A stretch of DNA of 64,000 bases from Lytechinus pictus (lineage: Eukaryota > Echinodermata > Echinoidea > Temnopleuroida > Toxopneustidae): the NCBI RefSeq assembly GCF_037042905.1, contig NC_087251.1:40482373-40546372 (forward strand), in the 5' to 3' direction. Position 1 is the stretch's first letter; each line of letters starts with the position of its first letter. The translations under genes were made by a program, and so were the position numbers. The notes beneath the pieces are model-generated. The model saw only the letters and a list, made by a program, of their open reading frames with translations, did no database searches and had not been told where the DNA came from. This document shows positions 1-13,800 of this stretch, one piece after another.

Positions 1-3000
1 ACTAGACATTTAAAATCAGGTAATAAACATAGCTAAACATTTAAAATTAGGTAAGAAACATAACTAGGCATTTACAGTCAGTTAAGAAACATAACTAGGC
101 ATTTACAATCAGGTAAGAAACATCTAGACATTTACATTCAGTTAAGAAACATAACTAGACATTTAAAATCAGGTAAGAAACATAGCTAAACATTTAAAAT
201 CAGGTAAGAAACATAACTAGGCATTTACAATCAGGTAAGAAACATAACTAGACATTTACAATCAGGTAAGAAACGTAACTAGACATTTACAATCAGGTAA
301 GAAACATAACTAGGCATTTACAATCAGGTAAGAAACATAACTAAACATTTACAGTCAGTTAAGAAACATAACTAGACATATACAATCAGGTAAGAAATGT
401 AACTAGGCATTTACAATCAGGTAAGAAACATAACTAGGCATTTACAATCAGGTAAGAAACATAACTAGGCATTTACAATCAGGTAAGAAACATAACTAGG
501 CATTTACAATCAGGTAAGAAACATCTAGACATTTACATTCAGGTAAGAAACATAACTAGACATTTACATTCAGGTAATAAATATAACTATACATTTATAA
601 TCAGGTAAGAAACATAACTAGGCATTTACAATCAGGTAAGAAACATAACTAGGCATTTACAATCAGGTAAGAAACATCTAGACATTTACATTCAGGTAAG
701 AAACATAACTAGACATTTAAAATCAGGTAATAAACATAGCTAAACATTTAAAATTAGGTAAGAAACATAACTAGGCATTTACAGTCAGTTAAGAAACATA
801 ACTAGGCATTTACAATCAGGTAAGAAACATCTAGACATTTACATTCAGGTAAGAAACATAACTAGACATTTAAAATCAGGTAAGAAACATAGCTAAACAT
901 TTAAAATCAGGTAAGAAACATAACTAGGCATTTACAATCAGGTAAGAAACATAACTAGACATTTACAATCAGGTAAGAAACGTAACTAGACATTTACAAT
1001 CAGGTAAGAAACATAACTAGGCATTTACAATCAGGTAAGAAACATAACTAAACATTTACAGTCAGTTAAGAAACATAACTAGGCATTTACAATCAGGTAA
1101 GAAACATCTAGACATTTACATTCAGGTAAGAAACATAACTAGACATTTAAAATCAGGTAAGAAACATAGCTAAACATTTAAAATCAGGTAAGAAACATAA
1201 CTAGGCATTTACAATCAGGTAAGAAACATAACTAGACATATACAATCAGATAAGAAATGTAACTAGGCATTTACAATCAGGTAAGAAACATAACTAGGCA
1301 TTTACAATCAGGTAAGAAACATAACTAGGCATTTACAATCAGGTAAGAAACATAACTAGGCATTTACAATCAGGTAAGAAACATCTAGACATTTACATTC
1401 AGGTAAGAAACATAACTAGACATTTAAAATCAGGTAATAAACATAGCTAAACATTTAAAATTAGGTAAGAAACATAACTAGGCATTTACAGTCAGTTAAG
1501 AAACATAACTAGGCATTTACAATCAGGTAAGAAACATCTAGACATTTACATTCAGGTAAGAAACATAACTAGACATTTAAAATCAGGTAAGAAACATAGC
1601 TAAACATTTAAAATCAGGTAAGAAACATAACTAGGCATTTACAATCAGGTAAGAAACATAACTAGACATTTACAATCAGGTAAGAAACATAACTATACAT
1701 TTACATTCAGGTAAGAAACATAACTAGACATTTACATTCAGGTAAGAAACATAACTAGACATATACAATCAGGTAAGAAACGTAACTAGGCATTTACAAT
1801 CAGGTAAGAAACATAACTAGGCATTTACAATCAGGTAAGAAACATAACTAGGCATTTACAATCAGGTAAGAAACATAACTAGGCATTTACAATCAGGTAA
1901 GAAACATCTAGACATTTACATTCAGGTAAGAAACATAACTAGACATTTAAAATCAGGTAATAAACATAGCTAAACATTTAAAATTAGGTAAGAAACATAA
2001 CTAGGCATTTACAGTCAGTTAAGAAACATAACTAGGCATTTACAATCAGGTAAGAAACATCTAGACATTTACATTCAGTTAAGAAACATAACTAGACATT
2101 TAAAATCAGGTAAGAAACATAGCTAAACATTTAAAATCAGGTAAGAAACATAACTAGGCATTTACAATCAGGTAAGAAACATAACTAGACATTTACAATC
2201 AGGTAAGAAACGTAACTAGACATTTACAATCAGGTAAGAAACATAACTAGGCATTTACAATCAGGTAAGAAACATAACTAAACATTTACAGTCAGTTAAG
2301 AAACATAACTAGACATATACAATCAGGTAAGAAATGTAACTAGGCATTTACAATCAGGTAAGAAACATAACTAGGCATTTACAATCAGGTAAGAAACATA
2401 ACTAGGCATTTACAATCAGGTAAGAAACATAACTAGGCATTTACAATCAGGTAAGAAACATCTAGACATTTACATTCAGGTAAGAAACATAACTAGACAT
2501 TTACATTCAGGTAATAAATATAACTATACATTTATAATCAGGTAAGAAACATAACTAGGCATTTACAATCAGGTAAGAAACATAACTAGGCATTTACAAT
2601 CAGGTAAGAAACATCTAGACATTTACATTCAGGTAAGAAACATAACTAGACATTTAAAATCAGGTAATAAACATAGCTAAACATTTAAAATTAGGTAAGA
2701 AACATAACTAGGCATTTACAGTCAGTTAAGAAACATAACTAGGCATTTACAATCAGGTAAGAAACATCTAGACATTTACATTCAGGTAAGAAACATAACT
2801 AGACATTTAAAATCAGGTAAGAAACATAGCTAAACATTTAAAATCAGGTAAGAAACATAACTAGGCATTTACAATCAGGTAAGAAACATAACTAGACATT
2901 TACAATCAGGTAAGAAACGTAACTAGACATTTACAATCAGGTAAGAAACATAACTAGGCATTTACAATCAGGTAAGAAACATAACTAAACATTTACAGTC

Positions 3001-6000
3001 AGTTAAGAAACATAACTAGGCAATTACAATCAGGTAAGAAACATCTAGACATTTACATTCAGGTAAGAAACATAACTAGACATTTAAAATCAGGTAAGAA
3101 ACATAGCTAAACATTTAAAATCAGGTAAGAAACATAACTAGGCATTTACAATCAGGTAAGAAACATAACTAGACATATACAATCAGGTAAGAAATGTAAC
3201 TAGGCATTTACAATCAGGTAAGAAACATAACTAGGCATTTACAATCAGGTAAGAAACATAACTAGGCATTTACAATCAGGTAAGAAACATAACTAGGCAT
3301 TTACAATCAGGTAAGAAACATCTAGACATTTACATTCAGGTAAGAAACATAACTAGACATTTAAAATCAGGTAATAAACATAGCTAAACATTTAAAATTA
3401 GGTAAGAAACATAACTAGGCATTTACAGTCAGTTAAGAAACATAACTAGGCATTTACAATCAGGTAAGAAACATCTAGACATTTACATTCAGGTAAGAAA
3501 CATAACTAGACATTTAAAATCAGGTAAGAAACATAGCTAAACATTTAAAATCAGGTAAGAAACATAACTAGGCATTTACAATCAGGTAAGAAACATAACT
3601 AGACATTTACAATCAGGTAAGAAACGTAACTAGACATTTACAATCAGGTAAGAAACATAACTAGGCATTTACAATCAGGTAAGAAACATAACTAAACATT
3701 TACAGTCAGTTAAGAAACATAACTAGGCATTTACAATCAGGTAAGAAACATCTAGACATTTACATTCAGGTAAGAAACATAACTAGACATTTAAAATCAG
3801 GTAAGAAACATAGCTAAACATTTAAAATCAGGTAAGAAACATAACTAGGCATTTACAATCAGGTAAGAAACATAACTAGACATTTACAATCAGGTAAGAA
3901 ACGTAACTAGACATTTACAATCAGGTAAGAAACATAACTAGGCATTTACAATCAGGTAAGAAACATAACTAAACATTTACAGTCAGTTAAGAAACATAAC
4001 TAGGCATTTACAATCAGGTAAGAAACATCTAGACATTTACATTCAGGTAAGAAACATAACTAGACATTTAAAATCAGGTAAGAAACATAGCTAAACATTT
4101 AAAATCAGGTAAGAAACATAACTAGGCATTTACAATCAGGTAAGAAACATAACTAGACATATACAATCAGATAAGAAATGTAACTAGGCATTTACAATCA
4201 GGTAAGAAACATAACTAGGCATTTACAATCAGGTAAGAAACATAACTAGGCATTTACAATCAGGTATGAAACATAACTAGGCATTTACAATCAGGTAAGA
4301 AACATCTAGACATTTACATTCAGGTAAGAAACATAACTAGACATTTAAAATCAGGTAATAAACATAGCTAAACATTTAAAATTAGGTAAGAAACATAACT
4401 AGGCATTTACAGTCAGTTAAGAAACATAACTAGGCATTTACAATCAGGTAAGAAACATCTAGACATTTACATTCAGGTAAGAAACATAACTAGACATTTA
4501 AAATCAGGTAAGAAACATAGCTAAACATTTAAAATCAGGTAAGAAACATAACTAGGCATTTACAATCAGGTAAGAAACATAACTAGACATTTACAATCAG
4601 GTAAGAAACATAACTATACATTTACATTCAGGTAAGAAACATAACTAGACATTTACATTCAGGTAAGAAACATAACTAGACATATACAATCAGGTAAGAA
4701 ACGTAACTAGGCATTTACAATCAGGTAAGAAACATAACTAGGCATTTACAATCAGGTAAGAAACATAACTAGGCATTTACAATCAGGTAAGAAACATAAC
4801 TAGGCATTTACAATCAGGTAAGAAACATCTAGACATTTACATTCAGGTAAGAAACATAACTAGACATTTAAAATCAGGTAATAAACATAGCTAAACATTT
4901 AAAATTAGGTAAGAAACATAACTAGGCATTTACAGTCAGTTAAGAAACATAACTAGGCATTTACAATCAGGTAAGAAACATCTAGACATTTACATTCAGT
5001 TAAGAAACATAACTAGACATTTAAAATCAGGTAAGAAACATAGCTAAACATTTAAAATCAGGTAAGAAACATAACTAGGCATTTACAATCAGGTAAGAAA
5101 CATAACTAGACATTTACAATCAGGTAAGAAACGTAACTAGACATTTACAATCAGGTAAGAAACATAACTAGGCATTTACAATCAGGTAAGAAACATAACT
5201 AAACATTTACAGTCAGTTAAGAAACATAACTAGACATATACAATCAGGTAAGAAATGTAACTAGGCATTTACAATCAGGTAAGAAACATAACTAGGCATT
5301 TACAATCAGGTAAGAAACATAACTAGGCATTTACAATCAGGTAAGAAACATAACTAGGCATTTACAATCAGGTAAGAAACATCTAGACATTTACATTCAG
5401 GTAAGAAACATAACTAGACATTTACATTCAGGTAATAAATATAACTATACATTTATAATCAGGTAAGAAACATAACTAGGCATTTACAATCAGGTAAGAA
5501 ACATAACTAGGCATTTACAATCAGGTAAGAAACATCTAGACATTTACATTCAGGTAAGAAACATAACTAGACATTTAAAATCAGGTAATAAACATAGCTA
5601 AACATTTAAAATTAGGTAAGAAACATAACTAGGCATTTACAGTCAGTTAAGAAACATAACTAGGCATTTACAATCAGGTAAGAAACATCTAGACATTTAC
5701 ATTCAGGTAAGAAACATAACTAGACATTTAAAATCAGGTAAGAAACATAGCTAAACATTTAAAATCAGGTAAGAAACATAACTAGGCATTTACAATCAGG
5801 TAAGAAACATAACTAGACATTTACAATCAGGTAAGAAACGTAACTAGACATTTACAATCAGGTAAGAAACATAACTAGGCATTTACAATCAGGTAAGAAA
5901 CATAACTAAACATTTACAGTCAGTTAAGAAACATAACTAGGCAATTACAATCAGGTAAGAAACATCTAGACATTTACATTCAGGTAAGAAACATAACTAG

Positions 6001-9000
6001 ACATTTAAAATCAGGTAAGAAACATAGCTAAACATTTAAAATCAGGTAAGAAACATAACTAGGCATTTACAATCAGGTAAGAAACATAACTAGACATATA
6101 CAATCAGGTAAGAAATGTAACTAGGCATTTACAATCAGGTAAGAAACATAACTAGGCATTTACAATCAGGTAAGAAACATAACTAGGCATTTACAATCAG
6201 GTAAGAAACATAACTAGGCATTTACAATCAGGTAAGAAACATCTAGACATTTACATTCAGGTAAGAAACATAACTAGACATTTAAAATCAGGTAATAAAC
6301 ATAGCTAAACATTTAAAATTAGGTAAGAAACATAACTAGGCATTTACAGTCAGTTAAGAAACATAACTAGGCATTTACAATCAGGTAAGAAACATCTAGA
6401 CATTTACATTCAGGTAAGAAACATAACTAGACATTTAAAATCAGGTAAGAAACATAGCTAAACATTTAAAATCAGGTAAGAAACATAACTAGGCATTTAC
6501 AATCAGGTAAGAAACATAACTAGACATTTACAATCAGGTAAGAAACGTAACTAGACATTTACAATCAGGTAAGAAACATAACTAGGCATTTACAATCAGG
6601 TAAGAAACATAACTAAACATTTACAGTCAGTTAAGAAACATAACTAGGCATTTACAATCAGGTAAGAAACATCTAGACATTTACATTCAGGTAAGAAACA
6701 TAACTAGACATTTAAAATCAGGTAAGAAACATAACTAGACATTTAAAATCAGGTAAGAAACATAGCTAAACATTTAAAATCAGGTAAGAAACATAACTAG
6801 GCATTTACAATCAGGTAAGAAACATAACTAGACATTTACAATCAGGTAAGAAACGTAACTAGACATTTACAATCAGGTAAGAAACATAACTAGGCATTTA
6901 CAATCAGGTAAGAAACATAACTAAACATTTACAGTCAGTTAAGAAACATAACTAGGCATTTACAATCAGGTAAGAAACATCTAGACATTTACATTCAGGT
7001 AAGAAACATAACTAGACATTTAAAATCAGGTAAGAAACATAGCTAAACATTTAAAATCAGGTAAGAAACATAACTAGGCATTTACAATCAGGTAAGAAAC
7101 ATAACTAGACATATACAATCAGGTAAGAAATGTAACTAGGCATTTACAATCAGGTAAGAAACATAACTAGGCATTTACAATCAGGTAAGAAACATAACTA
7201 GGCATTTACAATCAGGTAAGAAACATAACTAGGCATTTACAATCAGGTAAGAAACATCTAGACATTTACATTCAGGTAAGAAACATAACTAGACATTTAA
7301 AATCAGGTAATAAACATAGCTAAACATTTAAAATTAGGTAAGAAACATAACTAGGCATTTACAGTCAGTTAAGAAACATAACTAGGCATTTACAATCAGG
7401 TAAGAAACATCTAGACATTTACATTCAGGTAAGAAACATAACTAGACATTTAAAATCAGGTAAGAAACATAGCTAAACATTTAAAATTAGGTAAGAAACA
7501 TAACTAGGCATTTACAATCAGGTAAGAAACATAACTAGACATTTACAATCAGGTAAGAAACGTAACTAGACATTTACAATCAGGTAAGAAACATAACTAG
7601 GCATTTACAATCAGGTAAGAAACATAACTAAACATTTACAGTCAGTTAAGAAACATAACTAGGCATTTACAATCAGGTAAGAAACATCTAGACATTTACA
7701 TTCAGGTAAGAAACATAACTAGACATTTAAAATCAGGTAAGAAACATAGCTAAACATTTAAAATCAGGTAAGAAACATAACTAGGCATTTACAATCAGGT
7801 AAGAAACATAACTAGACATTTACAATCAGGTAAGAAACATAACTAGGCATTTACAGTCAGTTAAGAAACATAACTAGGCATTTACAATCAGGTAAGAAAC
7901 ATAACTAGACATTTACATTCAGGTAAGAAACATAACTAGACATTTACATTCAGGTAAGAAACATAACTAGACATATACAATCAGGTAAGAAACGTAACTA
8001 GGCATTTACAATCAGGTAAGAAACATAACTAGGCATTTACAATCAGGTAAGAAACATAACTAGGCATTTACAATCAGGTAAGAAACATAACTAGGCATTT
8101 ACAATCAGGTAAGAAACATCTAGACATTTACATTCAGGTAAGAAACATAACTAGACATTTAAAATCAGGTAATAAACATAGCTAAACATTTAAAATCAGG
8201 TAAGAAACATAGCTAAACATTTAAAATCAGGTAAGAAACATAACTAGGCATTTACAATCAGGTAAGAAACGTAACTAAGCATTTACAATCAGGTAAGAAA
8301 CATAACTAGACATTTACATTCAGGTAATAAATATAACTATACATTTATAATCAGGTAAGAAACATAACGAGGCATTTACAATCAGGTAAGAAACATAACT
8401 AGGCATTTACAATCAGGTAAAAAACATAACTAGGCATTTACAATCAGGTAAGAAACATAACTAGGCATTTACAATCAGGTAAGAAACATAACTAGACATT
8501 TACAATCAGGTAAGAAACATAACTAGGCATTTACAATCAGGTAAGAAACATAACTAGGCATTTACAATCAGGTAAGAAACATAACTAGACACTTACAATC
8601 AGGTAAGAAACATAACTAGGCATTTACAATCAGGTAAGAAACATCTAGACATTTACATTCAGGTAAGAAACATAACTAGTCATTTAAAATCAGGTAAGAA
8701 ACATAACTAGACATTTACATTCAGGTAAGAAACATAACTAGACATTTTCAATCAGGTAAGAAACATAATTAGACATTTACATTCAGGTAAGAAACATAAC
8801 TAGGCATTTACAATCAGGTAAGAAACATAACTAGACATTTAAAATCAGGTAAGAAACATAACTAGACATTTACATTCAGGTAAAAAACATAACTAGACAT
8901 TTACTATCAGGTAATAAACATAACTAGACATTTACAATCAGGTAAGAAACATAACTAGACATTTACAATCAGGTAAGAAACATAACTAGACATTTCCAAT

Positions 9001-9511
9001 CAGGTAAGAAACATAATTAGACATTTACATTCAGGTAAGAAACATAACTAGACATTTACAATCAGGTAAGGATCATAATTAGACATTTACATTCAGGTAA
9101 GAAACATAACTAGACATTTACAATCAGGTAAGAAACGTAACTAGACATTTACAATCAGGTAAGAAACATAACTAGGCATTTACAATCAGGTAAGAAACAT
9201 AACTAGACATTTTCAATCAGGTAAGAAACATAATTAGACATTTACATTCAGGTAAGAAACATAATTAGACATATACAGTCAGGTAAGAAACATAACTAGA
9301 CATTTACAATCAGGTAAGAAACATAACTAGACATTTACAATCAGGTAAGAAACATAACTAGACATTTACAATCAGGTAAGAAACATACCTAGACATTTAC
9401 AATCAGGTAAAAAGCATAACTAGACATTTATAATCAGGTAAGAAACATAACTAGACATTTACAATCAGGTAAGAAACATAACTAGACATTTACATTCAGG
9501 TAAGAAACATA
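1..9511. repeat. 31-bp satellite array with higher-order structure, inside an RCE1 intron
   Basis: About 300 head-to-tail monomers of 31 bp fill the left edge and continue beyond it. A typical monomer reads actaggcatttacaatcagg followed by taagaaacata. Recurrent classes are a 28-bp form (acatctagacatttacatt), an agctaaacatttaaaat form, a cgtaactag form, an atgtaactag form and a form with cagttaag in place of caggtaag. The classes recur in a fixed order with a long period near 2,921 bp. The array ends abruptly at about 9511, and the last 0.9 kb is more diverged. The next coding sequence downstream is an internal RCE1 exon at 10763, so the array must lie in an RCE1 intron if the assembly is right. 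Confidence 0.97.
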
Positions 9512-9604
9512 ACAATGCTTGCATTTAATGAAATATTATATGGTTTAAAAATGTAACATTGTTTGTAAAGTCACCCAGTTTTGGCACATTCTAGAAATAA
9601 TTGT

Positions 9605-10589
9605 GGTTTTTGTCTCACCTGCATAGCAGAGTGAGACTATAGGCGCCGCTTTTCCGACGGCGACGGCGACGGCGGCGGCGGCGACGGCGGCGGCGACGGC
9701 GGCGTCAACACCAAATCTTAACCTGAGGTTAAGTTTTTGAAATGACAGCATAACTTAGAAAGTATATGGACCTAGTTCATGAAACTTAGCCATAAGGTTA
9801 ATCAAGTATTACTGAACATCCTGCCTGAGTTTCATGTCACATGACTAAGGTCAAAGGTCATTTAGGGTCAATGAACTTAGACCATGTTGGGGGAATCAAC
9901 ATCAAAATCTTAACCTAAGGTTAAGTTTTTGAAATGTCATCATAACTTAGAAAATATATGGACCTAGTTCATGAAACTTATACATAAGGTTAATCAAGTA
10001 TCACTGAACATCCTGCATGAGTTTCACGTCACATGACCAAGGTCAAAGGTCATTTAGGGTCAATGAACTTTGGCCGAATTGGGGGTATCTGTTGAATTAC
10101 CATCATAACTTTGAAAGTTTATGGATCTGATTCATGAAACTTGGACATAATAGTAATCAAGTATTACTGAACATCCTGTGCAAGTTTCAGGTCACATGAT
10201 CAAGGTCAAAGGTCATTTAGGGTCAATGAACTTTGGCCAAATTGGGGTATTTGTTGAATTACAGCCATAAATTTGAAAGTGTGTTGGTCTAGTTCATAAA
10301 ACTTGGACATAATAGTAATCAAGTATCACTGAACATCCTGTGCGAGTTTCAGGTCACATGATCAAGGTCAAAGGTCATGTAAGGTCAAAGAACTTTGGCC
10401 ACGTTGGGGGTATTTTTTTAATTGCCATCATATCTCTATAAGTGTATTGGTCTAGTTCATAAAACGTGGAAATAAGAGTAACCAAGTATCACTGAACATC
10501 TTGTGCGAGTTATAGTAGTTTTCAAAATCAGCACTGCTGCTATATTGAATCGCGTGATGCAGGTGAGACGGCCAGAGGCATTCCACTTG
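9605..10589 (+). mobile_element. GTCTC-family element, about 1 kb, with internal tandem units
   Basis: The left part reads GTCTCACCTGCAT and the right part ATGCAGGTGAGAC, an inverted repeat. Comparison with the copy near 55.6 kb shows the right end runs on through gccagaggcattccacttg. A run of GAC/GGC trinucleotides (about 9655-9706) follows the left end. The body is made of four to five imperfect units of roughly 170-190 bp, each holding a phrase like ggtcacatgaccaaggtcaaaggtca. No transposase frame is present. Related pieces lie near 12.6, 18.4, 31.5, 50.5 and 55.6 kb. It is probably a non-autonomous DNA element of unknown superfamily. Confidence 0.75.
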
Positions 10590-10762
10590 TTTTAGTGTAT
10601 ATTCGTGTTTCAGGTGGTCATTGCCATTAAAATTGCATATATAATCTATGAATATTTTGTTATTCCTTATGTTCAGGCAGCCAGCGACATGAAAGAATCC
10701 ATAAAACTAGTATTGTTATAATTTGTTTATTATTATACTTAATCTCTTTTTTGATCTTTCAG

Positions 10763-10843
10763 GGATTGTCACTATGCGAGCATTTGGGTGTACGAAGTCA
10801 AGGTCTTCTAGCTGCCATCACTGTGCCATTAGTCTTAACTATG
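10763..10843 (+). CDS. RCE1: RCE1 coding exon a (first in window)
   Basis: The exon encodes 27 residues, from [14 protein letters not shown] to VPLVLTM. The acceptor is ctttcag/GGATTG and the donor ATG/gtgaga, with phase 0 at both ends. It reads on into VLFLGPL of the next exon, matching the conserved hydrophobic segment of RCE1. It cannot be the first coding exon because a splice acceptor precedes it and about 100 N-terminal residues are missing. Confidence 0.93.
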
Positions 10844-13800
10844 GTGAGATACATAGTATATATTAAATGGAGGGATAAATTAAGAGAAAGACGGGAGCTA
10901 TGTTCTTCTCACAGTTCATGAGTTATGAAATATTAGGAGGACAAAGATTATTATCACTCTGGAATATTCATGAATTTGGCCATTAACCCTAAAAGGGCCG
11001 GGGGGCAAAATTTGCCCCCCCCCCCTCTACATTTTTCATGATAATCCGCCACACAAAATTTTTCAACCGCGCCGCATGCCGACATTTTAATTTCAATATC
11101 TCGCACAACTTCTGAGACCAAATTTGCGATTTCCCTGTTCACGCCACTTAGGGTGGCTTTTCTCATGGGTTACGCCATTTAGGGTTGCAAATTTAGTTAA
11201 TGTAGTTACGCCATTTAGGGTGCATTTCTGATGTTGTCGGACATGGGTGGGTAGCAGTCCATGTGGAGAGTGACCCCTCCCCCCGGACCCAAAGCTGCTC
11301 AAAAACGTGAATTCATGTACAAATCCAATGCAATGCAAATTGTGTATTTAGCCAAAATTTATAAATGTATCATTATTTCTACTTTTACTGATTAAACTTA
11401 ATTAATTTTGTCGTGTTTATGATCAGAATCAAGTCTGCAAAAAATTCCATTAAAAAAAAAACAATAAAAAAAGTTGAAAAACAGAGAAATAAATAAGAAA
11501 ATTTAAAAACAATAAAATGCATTAAAAAAAAATTGTGATACCTAATAAAAAAACCAAAACATTTGATCAGGATCCTACAAAGAGTCTGTGAACAAAAATT
11601 AGCAGTTTTGGGGCCGTATGATAGTTGATTAGAGCATGGACCTATGAAAGCTGGACATTCATCGGTTAGTTAATGAATTCACTAACATCTGACTGTCATT
11701 GTCATGTGAATAACATTCTCTTCATATTTATCTCCTGTGATACCATCATGGTCGCCGTCAATTAAACCATGAGTTACAGAAGCTTTCGGTGATTAGACAT
11801 TTAACATTAGACAAATTGTATGCGCAGAAGGTAATAAATTACCTGAATTCTCGGAAATTAATGTGCAGTTCTGGTTTACAAATGGTTATCTTAGTTCCAT
11901 GGTTTTTATTTGGAAAAATGTATGAATATTTCAAGATAGAGGCTAAAATGAAATTGACTGATTGTAATTTATAATCAAATTTTAAAGATTTCCTCATAAT
12001 ATTCCAGAGAAACATGGTGGGTTTCTTGTAGGGGTCGTCCCCCTCTCGTTAGAAAAGTCATTATGAGTGTGCAGAAGCGTGCAAATCGATAATGATAAAT
12101 TTGATATCACAAAAATCGTCTGCTTCTCAATTTGCTGTTCCAAATCTGAAACATCTTAATTGAAAGGTATAATCTGCTACAAGACATCAGCCAACAAACG
12201 GCAAACATAGCGAAACATTCCTTTGTGAAGATCAGATTCGCCTTGGTAGTCGCTATTGTCAAAGCACCTGTATGTTATCATTAATATGCACATAATCAGG
12301 AGACGGCGACTATGATTGCATCAAAAGAATGATCGCGTTAATTGTCCATTTCTTATAGGTCCATGATTAGAGCAAATGTTTTAATTCATGCATAGATTTG
12401 CATAATTAATTCATTAAATGAAAAATCTTATTTAAAAAAATTAACCATACAGCCTTGTAGATTTTATTGCACACTAACACTTTGCAAATTTTCGCAGCAC
12501 TCGTGCGATCGAAGGCTGAGATCTCAGGGGGGGGGCGGAATCCGGGTTTATAGGATTAATAGGAGAAGAGTAGGCACAAGGGATGCATTTTTTGTCTATA
12601 AACTATTATAGGCGCCGCTTTTTTGACGGCGGTGTCAACATCAAATCTTAAAGGTCAAGTCCACCACAGAAAAAAGTTGATTTGAATAAGTAGAGAAAAA
12701 TCAAACATGAATAACGCTGAAAACTTCATCAAAATCGGATGTAAAATAAGAAAGTTATAACATTTTAAAGTTTTGCTCATTTTTCACAAAACAGTTCTAT
12801 GCTCAACTCAGTGATATGCAAATGAGAGAGTCGATGATGTCACCCACTCACTATTTCTTTTGTTATTGTTTGAATAATACAATATTTCAATTTTTACGAA
12901 TTCGACAATAAGGACCCCTTTGCTTGAACCACAAAATGTTAAAATAATGGAATTAAATGTGTTCAGGGAGGAATGAAACTTTGTTTCACATGACAATGAC
13001 GAGAAAATCAAAATATTTCATATAATAAAATACAAAAGAAATAGTGAGTGGATGATGTCATCGGTCCCCTCATTAGCATACCGACCAGGATGTGCATATA
13101 ACTGTTTTAGTGAAATTAAGCGAAACTTTAAAATGTCATAACTTTCTTATTTTTCATTTGATTTTCATGAAATTTTCAGTGTTATGCTTGTTGGATTTTT
13201 CTCCTTTTGTTCAAATCAACGTTTTGTTGGGGTGGACTTGTCCTTTAAACTATATGGTGTGATTCAGAGAGATGGGGGGTGTAATATTAAGTAGGTGGTA
13301 TTTGTATGGAGAGCTTGAACATAATTAAGACTACCTTATGAGTACAGTATGAACATCCATGTGCTGAAACTGACAATGCTATCCCCAATGGCATAAAGAG
13401 ATACATTTAATTTAGAACTGAAATCTGAATTAATTTATTTTATCCTATTCTAATACCCTGTTGTAGAAGAAAATGTTGTTTCACCAATTACCTAAACATT
13501 AGAAAGTGAGAGATTTATGATTTAATGATCCTCGTAATGACAACTATAATCGAAAATAAGATTAAACAAAACATTTATTCTGAGCACATGGTCTATGAGG
13601 CGCCGAATGTACCATTATTATATAGAACAATTATTTGTTATATAATCATTATTTATTAAATAATAACTATTATTTATATATAATTAACATTTTATTTGTA
13701 AATAACTACTATTATATAAAATATCATTTCTAATTATTTATATATAATTCCAAGTAATACTTCATTATTTGTAAATAATAATAGTTCGACATTCCATTAT

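Noticed and set aside
1-9511. CRISPR-like regularity of the left-hand array
   Set aside because: The units are contiguous 31-bp monomers with no unique spacers, in a eukaryotic intron. It is a satellite.
9545-9751. Minus-strand frame rich in alanine and valine
   Set aside because: It is the translation of the GAC/GGC trinucleotide run at the end of a GTCTC element.
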